Source: Streptomyces zhihengii (GTDB lineage Bacteria; Actinomycetota; Actinomycetes; Streptomycetales; Streptomycetaceae). Taken from it: a stretch of DNA of 64,000 nt. The DNA lies in the NCBI RefSeq assembly GCF_016919245.1, contig NZ_JAFEJA010000001.1, positions 4,479,501-4,543,500 of the forward strand. The letters are read 5' to 3'. Of this stretch, positions 36,102 to 43,535 are shown piece after piece. The position numbers and the translations under genes are program-made. How positions within the stretch are numbered: position 1 is the stretch's first letter; each line of letters opens with the position of its first letter. A model generated the notes under the pieces. The model was not told the DNA's origin, ran no database searches, and saw only the letters and a program-made list of their open reading frames with translations.

Positions 36102-36290
36102 GTGGCGAGGCGGCGGTACGTGGCCAGAGGGGTGCCCGGGGGGTACCGGATCTGGGACAGCAGGGGGCGCAAGTGGTGGGGGGATCACTACGAGCTGTGT
36201 CCGGACGATCTGCTGGCCGAGCTGAACGGCCCCGCCGACCACGCGCGCATCACCGCGCTGCTGAAGCGCTACCGGGCGCTGAAGCGCTGA
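36102..36290 (+). CDS. Small basic hypothetical protein, 62 aa
   Basis: GTG 36102 lies behind GAGGGAGGGG. The product opens with ARRRYVARGVPGGYRIWD, where a Trp/Tyr/Arg-rich region reads like a small beta-sheet, and then has WWGDHYELCPDDLLAELNGP and a C-terminal helix RITALLKRYRALKR. This pattern is that of a short protein conserved in Streptomyces, but I do not know its function. A TAGCGT box at 36073-36078 may be its promoter. Confidence 0.65.
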   Translation: MARRRYVARGVPGGYRIWDSRGRKWWGDHYELCPDDLLAELNGPADHARITALLKRYRALKR

Positions 36291-36435
36291 GCCGGTGATG
36301 GGCCGCGGGCGCGGACCCGGTGGACCCGGCACGGGCCCGAAGTGGACCCGGTACCCGGCGGACCCGGGCGGGTCGGGGTGGGCCCCGGGTGGGTAGGTCC
36401 CGGGGTATCGGTGGTCGGCGGAGGGGGCGTGGGGG

Positions 36436-36669
36436 ATGGCGGGGGAGCGGGACGCGAGGACGGTGGAGATCGGGTACGCGCTGGTGACGGGGGCGTTCCT
36501 CGGGGGCGTGGCCGGGGTGGTGCTGGCGAGTCCGGTGCTGGTGTTCGGGCTGCGGGGGACGGCGGCGGGCGCCGTCGCCTGGGTGGCGGTGGCCGGTGCG
36601 CTGGGGGTGTTCGGGGTGCGGGTGGTCCGGGTGCTGTGGCGGTACGACCGCCGTCGCCGGGCGTCGTGA
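36436..36669 (+). CDS. Small membrane protein (DUF6332-like), 77 aa
   Basis: ATG 36436 follows a GGAGGGGG stretch. Two hydrophobic helices (about 13-36 and 41-62) are separated by LRGTAAG, and the tail is strongly basic (RYDRRRRAS), predicting both ends inside. I think it resembles DUF6332 proteins of Streptomyces but cannot confirm this. The upstream 140 nt contain repeated GGACCCGG units. A very long hairpin separates it from the Cys-rich peptide gene. Confidence 0.65.
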   Translation: MAGERDARTVEIGYALVTGAFLGGVAGVVLASPVLVFGLRGTAAGAVAWVAVAGALGVFGVRVVRVLWRYDRRRRAS

Positions 36670-36681
36670 CGGCGCGCACGG

Positions 36682-36736
36682 CGCGCACAGGGAAGGGCCC
36701 CGTCCGGAATCCGGACGGGGCCCTTCCCTGTGCGCG
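36682..36736. terminator. Bidirectional terminator, 26-bp perfect stem
   Basis: Perfect arms 36682-36707 and 36711-36736 with a 3-nt AAT loop lie between two converging small genes. The right arm ends one base before the stop codon of the Cys-rich peptide gene. Confidence 0.8.
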
Positions 36737-36889
36737 TCAGCCGCTGCAGCCGCCGCACTGGCACGGAGCGCCGGACTGGCAGCCGCAGCCGCAGCCCGAG
36801 CCGCATCCGCAGGCGCCCAGAAGGGGCAGGAAGTCCACGCCGACCGGGCTCGCTTCCTGCGGGGAGTCGGTCATGGGGGTCTCGGCCAT
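36737..36889 (-). CDS. Cysteine-rich small peptide, 50 aa
   Basis: ATG 36889 has a consensus AGGAGG 6 nt upstream. The N-terminal half (MAETPMTDSPQEASPVGVDF) is acidic and Cys-free. The C-terminal 23 residues hold eight Cys as C-x-C pairs spaced by Gly, Ser, Gln and Pro (ACGCGSGCGCGCQSGAP, then CQCGGCSG). The pattern could be a metallothionein-type metal binder, or a leader-core precursor of a modified peptide. No modifying enzyme is adjacent. It is transcribed toward gpmA, just downstream of phoU on the same strand. Confidence 0.75.
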   Translation of the reverse strand: MAETPMTDSPQEASPVGVDFLPLLGACGCGSGCGCGCQSGAPCQCGGCSG

Positions 36890-37097
36890 GAAGTGCCTCC
36901 TGACGGGCGCACACCCGGGGTGTGCGCGTATCGCCGGCGTACGGATTGCCGCCTTCGCCCATTGCATGCCCGCCCGGTGGCCCGCATCAACGGCGCATGG
37001 ACGGCGCACCCGCGCAAGCGCCCCCGAACGCGCCGTCAGTGCCGCAACGCGCCCTCCCGGATCCCGGAAACGTGCGGAACGCGCCGTGCGGAGGCCG

Positions 37098-37775
37098 CTA
37101 CGCGCCCTCGACCTGCGTCGGCTGCTGGAGTTCGTCCGCGTGCTCGCCGGTGACCAGGTAGACGACGCGCTTGGCGACCGAGACCGCGTGGTCCGCGAAG
37201 CGCTCGTAGTAGCGGCCGAGCAGCGTCACGTCGACGGCCGTCTCGATGCCGTGCTTCCAGCGGTCGTCCATCAGGTGCTGGAAGAGCGTGCGGTGCAGCA
37301 GGTCCATCTCGTCGTCGTCCTGCTCCAGCTGGAGCGCCAGGTCGACGTCCTTGGTGATGATGACCTCGGCGGCCTTGGCCATCAGGCGCTGGGCGAGCTG
37401 GCCCATCTGGAGGATCGTGGCGTGCAGGTCGTTGGGCACCGCACGGTCGGGGAAGCGCAGCCGCGCCAGCTTGGCGACGTGCTGCGCCAGGTCGCCCGAG
37501 CGCTCCAGGTCGGCGCTCATCCGCAGCGAGGTCACCACGATCCGCAGATCCGTGGCCACCGGCTGCTGCCGGGCCAGCAGCGCGATCGCCCGGGCCTCCA
37601 GGTCGTGCTGGAGGTCGTCGACCTTCTGGTCGGCGGCGATCACGTTCTCCGCCAGCTTGAGGTCGGCGTCGAGCATGGCCGTGGTGGCGCGCCCGATCGC
37701 CGACCCGACCAGCCGGGCCATCTCGACCAGGCCCTCGCCGATGGAGTCCAGTTCCTCGTGGTACGCGTCCCGCAT
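37098..37775 (-). CDS. phoU: Phosphate signalling regulator PhoU
   Basis: The 225-residue all-helical protein starts at ATG 37775 (MRDAYHEELDSIGEGLVEMA). It has two PhoU repeats with the metal-binding patterns ADLERSGDLAQHVAKLA and YYERFADHAVSVAKRVV. PhoU links the Pst phosphate transporter to the PhoR kinase. It is divergent from phoR-phoP, with a PHO box in the intervening region on its strand, so PhoP activates it when phosphate is scarce (known in S. coelicolor, inferred here). Confidence 0.95.
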   Translation of the reverse strand: MRDAYHEELDSIGEGLVEMARLVGSAIGRATTAMLDADLKLAENVIAADQKVDDLQHDLEARAIALLARQQPVATDLRIVVTSLRMSADLERSGDLAQHVAKLARLRFPDRAVPNDLHATILQMGQLAQRLMAKAAEVIITKDVDLALQLEQDDDEMDLLHRTLFQHLMDDRWKHGIETAVDVTLLGRYYERFADHAVSVAKRVVYLVTGEHADELQQPTQVEGA

Positions 37776-37864
37776 GGGGTGTCCCTCTCTTGTGCGACCG
37801 GGGTCCGGATGGTCTCCGAACCCCCACGCTCCCACGTTCGAGCCCGCAGTGGTCCGGACCCTCC

Positions 37865-37897
37865 CTCTCAAATGAACCGGCACTTTCCCCTCGGTGA
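37865..37897 (-). promoter_or_regulatory. PHO box (three 11-nt direct repeat units) for phoU
   Basis: On the minus strand GTTCACCGAGG, GGAAAGTGCCG and GTTCATTTGAG follow one another without gaps. The outer two fit the PhoP repeat core GTTCA[CT][CT]. Confidence 0.8.
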
Positions 37898-37960
37898 ACT
37901 CTGAGCGACGACTGTTCGAGGTGCCACCCGTTTGGCTGGGAGACCGCCCGGCACCCCGCA

Positions 37961-37966
37961 TAACCT
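37961..37966 (+). promoter_or_regulatory. -10 box (TAACCT), leaderless-type, for phoR
   Basis: TAACCT, 7 nt, then ATG 37974. Confidence 0.5.
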
Positions 37967-37973
37967 GGGAAGC

Positions 37974-39296
37974 ATGGACGTGAACGCGGCGGTCGCCGCA
38001 GCAGCAGCGATTGCCGGTCTGTGCACCGGTGTCATCGCGGTGCTGGCGTTCCGCTGGAGCGAGCGCGAACAGAAACGCCCCACCCGTACCTCCCTGCACA
38101 CGGACGCCGTGCTTCCGCCGGGCGTCGACACGGTCCTGTCCGTGCTCCGCTCCTCCGCGGTCGTCCTCGACGAGTCCGACTCGGTCGTCAAGGCCAGCTC
38201 CGCGGCGTACGCGCTCGGTCTGGTCCGCGGCGGGAAACTGGCCGTCGAGCCCATGCTGCACATGGCCCGTGACACCCGGAGGGACGGCGAGATACGGCAG
38301 GTCGAACTCGACCTGCCCCGTCGCGGCACCGGCCGCGGCGAGGCGCTCGCGGTCTCCGCCCGGGTGGCGCCTCTCGGCTCCCGCCTGGTGCTGCTCCTCG
38401 TCGAGGACCTCACCGAGGCGCGCCGGATAGAGGCGGTCCGCCGGGACTTCGTCGCCAACGTCAGCCATGAGCTCAAGACGCCCGTCGGGGCGCTCTCCCT
38501 GCTGTCGGAGGCCGTCATGGACGCCTCCGACGACCCGGAGGCGGTCACCCGGTTCGCCGGCCGGATGCAGATCGAGGCGACCCGGCTCACCAACCTGGTC
38601 CAGGAGCTCATCGACCTCTCGCGGGTGCAGAACGACGACCCGCTGGAGGACTCCGAGCCGGTCCGGGTGGAGGAACTGGTCGCGGAGGCCATCGACCGCT
38701 CCCGGCACACGGCGTCCACCAAGCAGATCACCATGGCCACGAACGTGTGGACGCCCGAGGGAATCGAACACGACGGTGCCCAGGGACCCGAGGGCGCCGC
38801 CGGCCTGCGGATCTGGGGGAACCGCGGGCAGCTCGCCGCGGCGCTCGGCAACCTCGTCGAGAACGCCGTCAACTACTCACCGGCCCGTACCCGGGTCGGC
38901 ATCTCCGCGCGCCGGGTCGCCGGGCCCGGGACGGCGGGCATCTCCCCGGGGTCGGGCCCCGGGCTGATCGAGATCGCCGTCACCGACCAGGGCATCGGCA
39001 TCTCCGAGAAGGACCGGGAGCGGATCTTCGAGCGGTTCTACCGCGTCGATCCCGCCCGCTCCCGCGCCACCGGTGGCACCGGCCTGGGCCTCGCCATCGT
39101 CAAGCACGTGGCCGCCTCGCACGGCGGGGAGGTCGCGGTGTGGAGCTCCGAGGGACAGGGCTCCACCTTCACCCTGCGGCTGCCCGAGGCGGCCGCCCGA
39201 GACCACTCAGGCCGCGATCGAGTCGTCAAGGACGACGACCGGCTCTACGACACCGACCCGAACAGCGAAATTCCAGCCCCGGAGGTCCTTCCGTGA
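37974..39296 (+). CDS. phoR: Phosphate sensor histidine kinase PhoR
   Basis: The 440-residue SenX3-like kinase has an N-terminal transmembrane helix (about 4-26), a PAS-like domain (about 50-145), the phosphorylation motif FVANVSHELKTPVGALSLL (His near 166) and an ATPase domain with NLVENAVNYS, DQGIGIS, FERFYRV and GTGLGLAIVKH. It senses phosphate status through the Pst/PhoU complex and phosphorylates PhoP. The start follows a leaderless-type box, and the stop overlaps phoP by 4 nt (GTGA). Confidence 0.95.
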   Translation: MDVNAAVAAAAAIAGLCTGVIAVLAFRWSEREQKRPTRTSLHTDAVLPPGVDTVLSVLRSSAVVLDESDSVVKASSAAYALGLVRGGKLAVEPMLHMARDTRRDGEIRQVELDLPRRGTGRGEALAVSARVAPLGSRLVLLLVEDLTEARRIEAVRRDFVANVSHELKTPVGALSLLSEAVMDASDDPEAVTRFAGRMQIEATRLTNLVQELIDLSRVQNDDPLEDSEPVRVEELVAEAIDRSRHTASTKQITMATNVWTPEGIEHDGAQGPEGAAGLRIWGNRGQLAAALGNLVENAVNYSPARTRVGISARRVAGPGTAGISPGSGPGLIEIAVTDQGIGISEKDRERIFERFYRVDPARSRATGGTGLGLAIVKHVAASHGGEVAVWSSEGQGSTFTLRLPEAAARDHSGRDRVVKDDDRLYDTDPNSEIPAPEVLP

Positions 39297-39973
39297 CCCG
39301 AGTGCTCGTCGTCGAGGATGAGGAATCCTTCAGCGACGCTCTGTCCTACATGCTCCGCAAGGAGGGCTTCGAGGTCGCGGTGGCGACCACGGGGCCCGAG
39401 GGGCTCGACGAATTCGAGCGCAACGGCGCCGACCTCGTCCTCCTCGACCTGATGCTCCCCGGCCTGCCCGGCACCGAGGTGTGCCGTCAGCTCCGCGGCC
39501 GCTCGAACGTGCCGGTCATCATGGTGACCGCCAAGGACAGCGAGATCGACAAGGTCGTCGGCCTGGAAATAGGAGCCGACGACTACGTCACCAAGCCCTT
39601 CTCCTCGCGGGAGCTGGTCGCCCGCATCCGCGCGGTGCTGCGCCGCCGCGGGGAGCCGGAGGAGGTCACGCCGGCGGCCCTGGAGGCCGGCCCGGTGCGG
39701 ATGGACGTCGACCGCCACGTGGTCACCGTCTCCGGGGGCAAGGTCGACCTGCCGCTGAAGGAGTTCGACCTGCTGGAGATGCTGCTGCGCAACGCGGGCC
39801 GGGTGCTGACCCGGATGCAGCTCATCGACCGGGTCTGGGGCGCGGACTACGTCGGCGACACCAAGACCCTCGACGTCCACGTCAAGCGCCTGCGCGCCAA
39901 GATCGAGCCGGACCCGGGCGCGCCCCGGTACCTGGTGACGGTGCGGGGCCTGGGCTACAAGTTCGAGCCGTAG
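39293..39973 (+). CDS. phoP: Phosphate response regulator PhoP
   Basis: The 226-residue OmpR-family regulator has a receiver domain with VEDEE, phospho-acceptor Asp in VLLDLMLPG, Thr in MVTAKD and Lys in VTKPFSS. The winged helix (about 128-225) ends in DTKTLDVHVKRLRAKIEPDP and VRGLGYKFEP. It binds PHO boxes such as the one before phoU and controls phosphate scavenging and antibiotic production in Streptomyces. GTG 39293 overlaps the phoR stop. Confidence 0.97.
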   Translation: MTRVLVVEDEESFSDALSYMLRKEGFEVAVATTGPEGLDEFERNGADLVLLDLMLPGLPGTEVCRQLRGRSNVPVIMVTAKDSEIDKVVGLEIGADDYVTKPFSSRELVARIRAVLRRRGEPEEVTPAALEAGPVRMDVDRHVVTVSGGKVDLPLKEFDLLEMLLRNAGRVLTRMQLIDRVWGADYVGDTKTLDVHVKRLRAKIEPDPGAPRYLVTVRGLGYKFEP

Positions 39974-40023
39974 GCCGCACCGGCCGTGCGGGCCGGGTGT
40001 CGCGCGGCCCGCGCACCCGCCCC

Positions 40024-40080
40024 GCACAACGCCCGAGGGGGCGTCCACCGTCACGGTGGACGCCCCCTCGGGCGTTGTGC
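40024..40080. terminator. Bidirectional terminator, 28-bp perfect stem
   Basis: Perfect arms 40024-40051 and 40053-40080 enclose a single C between phoP and the converging lipoprotein gene. Confidence 0.85.
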
Positions 40081-40095
40081 TGTCGCGGAGCCGGA

Positions 40096-40767
40096 TCAGC
40101 CGGCGCTCTGCGAGGCGGAGGCGGCGTCGCCCTCGGGGGCCTCGTCGCCCTCGGCGCCCGCGGCCTCACCGGACGGGGAGCCCGACGGCGACCCGGAGGG
40201 GGAGGCGTCGCCGGAGGCGGACGGGGAGGGCTTCTCGGCCGGCGGGGTGGGCACGCTGCTGGGACCGAACTCGGTGAAGAAGCTGGTCGCCGGGACGACG
40301 AAGGCCAGCAGCCGGACATCGCCGGTCTCGCTGAAGGTGAAGACGACCTCCTGCGTGCGGCCGTCCTCGACGGCCTCGCGGCCGTCGGCGATCACGGCGG
40401 AGGCGTTGCCCTTGCCGCCGATGATCACGCGGCCGCCCGCGGGCACGGTCAGCGGGCCGGAGCCCTCGGCCGGCTTGAGCTCGACCTTCGCGTCCGAGCC
40501 GGGGAGCGTGATCGACTCCAGCGTCTGGTCCTTGGTGCCGTCGTTGAAGAGGGTGACGGAGACGACGGCCGGGCCGTCGGCGTCGCGCTCCGGCTGGGTG
40601 ATGACGGTGCCGTTCTGCAGCTTGAGGCTGTCGACGGCGGTCGCGGCGTTGTCCGGGCGGACGCCCAGGGTCTGCGCGTTGTTGCCCGCACCGCAGGCGG
40701 AGAGCGAGGCGATCGAGAAGACGACGGCAGCGCCGGCGAGGGCACCGCGACGAAGGCTGCTGCTCAC
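40096..40767 (-). CDS. Secreted lipoprotein, DUF461/copper-chaperone-like fold
   Basis: The 223-residue protein starts at GTG 40767 with AAGGAG upstream. The signal peptide ends in the lipobox SIASLSAC, so the mature chain is lipid-anchored at Cys26 or so. A beta-rich domain (about 50-170: TVITQPERDADGPAVVSVTLFND, PAGGRVIIGG, DVRLLAFVVP) looks like the PCu(A)C/DUF461 group, but the copper-ligand His/Met motif is not seen. The C-terminus is a Ser/Gly/Pro-rich stalk. Function is unknown. Confidence 0.78.
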   Translation of the reverse strand: MSSSLRRGALAGAAVVFSIASLSACGAGNNAQTLGVRPDNAATAVDSLKLQNGTVITQPERDADGPAVVSVTLFNDGTKDQTLESITLPGSDAKVELKPAEGSGPLTVPAGGRVIIGGKGNASAVIADGREAVEDGRTQEVVFTFSETGDVRLLAFVVPATSFFTEFGPSSVPTPPAEKPSPSASGDASPSGSPSGSPSGEAAGAEGDEAPEGDAASASQSAG

Positions 40768-41022
40768 GGCGGCGGCATCTCCTTGGACGAGCGGACGTAC
40801 GGACTGTGGAACAGCTGTCACCGGGCTGGGCGTCAGCTCGCGCTTAGGTTACCGAGCGGCCCGTCACGCCCCGCACCCGACCCGCCCTTTGGCGTCACAC
40901 GGACACCTCGCGGTGAGCCGCGCCGGGCGGGCGGTTGTTTTCGGACGCGGGCGCCGGTGAGCGGCGCGGAAGTGCGCGGAGGCCTTACGGGGCGGCCGTA
41001 CACACGCCGTTCACATAACGTG

Positions 41023-41102
41023 AGTGATCAATTCTCATCGGCGATCGGGTTTTCCCGGAAAAGCGCGGAGGGTGTGGCGGCGCGATCATTAGTGATCAAT
41101 TC
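41023..41102 (+). repeat. 12-bp direct repeat AGTGATCAATTC, two copies
   Basis: Identical copies at 41023-41034 and 41091-41102 frame an A+T-richer stretch upstream of carD. Both contain the palindrome TGATCA. Confidence 0.8.
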
Positions 41103-41354
41103 AGGATTCGGCGCGGCGTGACTCCGTACATGTGACCGATCCTCGAACGGACCACGGGAAGCGGCGGCTCTTCACCCGGACAAAATGGGACTTTCGGCCC
41201 GTCGGGGGAGGGTTGCGCAAGGTGTAACGTGGGCGTTTCCGTGCGCCCGCGCAGCCGCTCCGACCTGCGAATACCCCCTTCCGCTCGTCGGCCGCAGCAC
41301 GTTCCTGTCTGTGTTGTCAAGCCCTGAGATATGCCCTGACCTGCGAAAACGCCA

Positions 41355-41383
41355 TTCAGAACACGCTGTGTTCGTGTTACCCT
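41355..41383 (+). promoter_or_regulatory. Possible carD promoter
   Basis: TTCAGA (41355-41360), a 17-nt spacer and TACCCT (41378-41383) precede carD, leaving a short 5' UTR that contains GGAAGGGG. Confidence 0.4.
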
Positions 41384-41411
41384 GGATAGCCACGGAAGGG
41401 GTACCTGTCAC

Positions 41412-41894
41412 ATGACGTTCAAGGTTGGCGACACCGTGGTCTATCCCCATCACGGGGCCGCGCTGATCGAGGCCATCGAAACTCGCCAGATCAAAGGCGT
41501 GGACAAGACCTACTTGGTGCTCAAGGTCGCCCAGGGCGACCTGACGGTTCGCGTCCCGGCTGACAATGCGGAGTTCGTCGGCGTTCGCGATGTGGTCGGC
41601 CAGGATGGGCTGGACCGGGTCTTCGAGGTGCTGCGTGCACCCTATGCCGAGGAGCCGACGAACTGGTCCCGTCGGTACAAGGCAAATCTCGAGAAGCTCG
41701 CCTCCGGCGATGTCATCAAGGTCGCCGAAGTGGTGCGTGACCTGTGGCGTCGTGAGCGCGAGCGAGGGCTGTCCGCCGGAGAGAAGCGGATGCTCGCAAA
41801 GGCGCGCCAGATTCTGGTGAGCGAGCTCGCGCTCGCCGAGAACACCAACGAGGACAAGGCCGAGGCCCTGCTCGACGAGGTCCTCGCGTCCTGA
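41412..41894 (+). CDS. carD: CarD-family RNA polymerase-binding regulator
   Basis: The 160-residue protein opens [21 protein letters not shown], the RNA polymerase interaction Tudor-like domain shared with the transcription-repair factor. It continues with the helical DNA-interacting domain, including the conserved Trp in [20 protein letters not shown]. CarD stabilises open complexes at rRNA and other promoters and is essential in mycobacteria. ATG 41412 has GGAAGGGG 10 nt upstream. Its codon use is less G+C-extreme than its neighbours. ispD follows after 332 nt. Confidence 0.96.
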   Translation: MTFKVGDTVVYPHHGAALIEAIETRQIKGVDKTYLVLKVAQGDLTVRVPADNAEFVGVRDVVGQDGLDRVFEVLRAPYAEEPTNWSRRYKANLEKLASGDVIKVAEVVRDLWRRERERGLSAGEKRMLAKARQILVSELALAENTNEDKAEALLDEVLAS

Positions 41895-42226
41895 CGCACG
41901 ATTGATGCCGCGGTGCCCGCTGACATGCTGGGAGTTCTCCAGCCTGTCGCCGGGCGCTGCGGCATGTTCGTCCCCTGGCCGGCCGCCGCGTGCGCGGCCG
42001 TGGCCCTGCCCCTCGCTCGTACGATCCGGTGCCGACGTCCGTCACCGGCCGTGGCGTCACCGAGGTGATGCTGTGATGTGCCGGGCCCGGGCGGCTGGCG
42101 CAGACCAGTTTTCACGGAAGGGTCCGGTCAAGGCGACGCGCCCGGCACTCCCCCGACCTGTCGGCCGGGGGCACGACCAGGCCATACCCACGTCGACTCA
42201 GGAAACAAACCTCCGGAGTGCAACCG
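41895..42226. other. Gene-free region between carD and ispD
   Basis: It contains a TACGAT -10-like box (42019-42024) and a short G/C stem near 42150-42172. There is no ORF or recognisable riboswitch. Confidence 0.45.
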
Positions 42227-42964
42227 ATGTCCGACCAACCGCGTCCGCCTCGCACCGCCGCTGTGATCCCGGCCGCCGGCCGGGGCGTGCGCCTCGGACC
42301 GGGCGCCCCCAAGGCGCTCCGCACGCTGAACGGCACGCCGATGCTCGTCCACGCGGTCCGCGCGATGGCCGCCTCGCGCGCCGTCTCCCTCGTCGTCGTC
42401 GTGGCACCGCCCGACGGCGCGCCCGACGTCAGGCGCCTCCTCGACGCCCACTCCCTCCCCGAGCGGACCGACTACCTCGTCGTCCCCGGGGGCGAGACGC
42501 GCCAGGAGTCCGTCCGGCTCGGCCTCGACGCGCTCCCCGAGGGCTTCGACATCGTCCTCGTCCACGACGCGGCCCGCCCGCTGGTGCCCGTGGAGACCGT
42601 GGACGCGGTGATCGAGGCGGTCCGCGACGGGGCCCCGGCCGTGGTGCCGGCGCTGCCGCTCGCGGACACCGTCAAGGAGGTCGAACCGGCCTCCGGCAGT
42701 GCGCCCGAACCCGTCGTCGCCACCCCGGAGCGCGCCCGGCTGCGCGCCGTGCAGACCCCGCAGGGCTTCGCGTACGAGACCCTCGCCGAGGCCCACCGGA
42801 CCGTCACCGGGGAGGTCACCGACGACGCGAGCATGGTCGAGCGGCTCGGCCGGAAGGTGGTCGTGGTGCCCGGCCACGAAGAGGCGTTCAAGGTGACCCG
42901 TCCGCTCGACCTCGTCCTCGCCGAGGCCGTACTCGCCCGCAGGAGGGCCAACGATGGCTTCTGA
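42227..42964 (+). CDS. ispD: 2-C-methyl-D-erythritol 4-phosphate cytidylyltransferase
   Basis: The 245-residue protein has the CTP-binding signature [19 protein letters not shown] near residue 13, the family stretch [13 protein letters not shown] and [15 protein letters not shown]. IspD transfers CMP to MEP in the MEP isoprenoid pathway. ATG 42227 is preferred over GTG 42218 because GGAG lies 8 nt upstream of it. It overlaps ispF by 11 nt. Confidence 0.95.
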   Translation: MSDQPRPPRTAAVIPAAGRGVRLGPGAPKALRTLNGTPMLVHAVRAMAASRAVSLVVVVAPPDGAPDVRRLLDAHSLPERTDYLVVPGGETRQESVRLGLDALPEGFDIVLVHDAARPLVPVETVDAVIEAVRDGAPAVVPALPLADTVKEVEPASGSAPEPVVATPERARLRAVQTPQGFAYETLAEAHRTVTGEVTDDASMVERLGRKVVVVPGHEEAFKVTRPLDLVLAEAVLARRRANDGF

Positions 42965-43451
42965 CCGCCCGCTCCTCCCCCTGGTGGGGATCGGCACCGA
43001 TGTGCACGCCTTCGAACAGGGGCGTGAGCTGTGGTGCGCCGGTCTGCTGTGGGAGGACGCCGACGGCTACGGCCTCGCCGGGCACTCCGACGGCGACGTG
43101 GCCGCCCACGCCGCCTGCGACGCCCTCTTCTCCGCCGCCGGGCTCGGCGACCTCGGCGCCCACTTCGGGACGTCCCGCCCCGAGTGGTCCGGCGCCTCCG
43201 GCGTCACCCTCCTCGCGGAGGCCGCGCGGATCGTGCGGGCGGAGGGCTTCGAGATCGGCAACGTCTCCGTGCAGGTGATCGGCGTGCGGCCCAAGATCGG
43301 CAAGCGTCGGGACGAGGCGCAGAAGGCCCTGTCGGCCGCGGCCGGGGCCCCGGTCTCGGTGTCCGGCACCACCACGGACGGCCTGGGACTGACCGGGCGG
43401 GCCGAGGGTCTGGCGGCCGTCGCGACCGCTCTCGTGGTGCGCGCGGCCTGA
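42954..43451 (+). CDS. ispF: 2-C-methyl-D-erythritol 2,4-cyclodiphosphate synthase
   Basis: The 165-residue protein has zinc ligands in GIGTDVHAF (Asp, His) and [18 protein letters not shown] (His). The family motif near the end reads [16 protein letters not shown]. IspF converts CDP-ME 2-phosphate to MEcPP. It overlaps ispD by 11 nt, so the pair is translationally coupled; together they do two non-adjacent steps of the same pathway. Confidence 0.96.
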   Translation: MASDRPLLPLVGIGTDVHAFEQGRELWCAGLLWEDADGYGLAGHSDGDVAAHAACDALFSAAGLGDLGAHFGTSRPEWSGASGVTLLAEAARIVRAEGFEIGNVSVQVIGVRPKIGKRRDEAQKALSAAAGAPVSVSGTTTDGLGLTGRAEGLAAVATALVVRAA

Positions 43452-43523
43452 GGGGGCCGGGACCGGCGCGACGTCGGGCCCCTCAGTGTGCACAGGGGGC
43501 GTGGGGCATGGCCCCGCGCCCAC

Positions 43524-43529
43524 TACCCT
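43524..43529 (+). promoter_or_regulatory. -10 box (TACCCT), leaderless-type, for cysS
   Basis: TACCCT, 6 nt, then GTG 43536. Confidence 0.5.
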
Positions 43530-43535
43530 GGTTCC

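Larger units (their letters stand above)
40768..41411. other. Long intergenic region between lipoprotein gene and carD
   Basis: It holds a minus-strand TAACCT box (near 40850-40855) for the lipoprotein gene, two 12-bp direct repeats (41023-41034, 41091-41102), two copies of GACCTGCGAA (41262, 41338) and the carD promoter zone. I see no gene. Confidence 0.5.
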
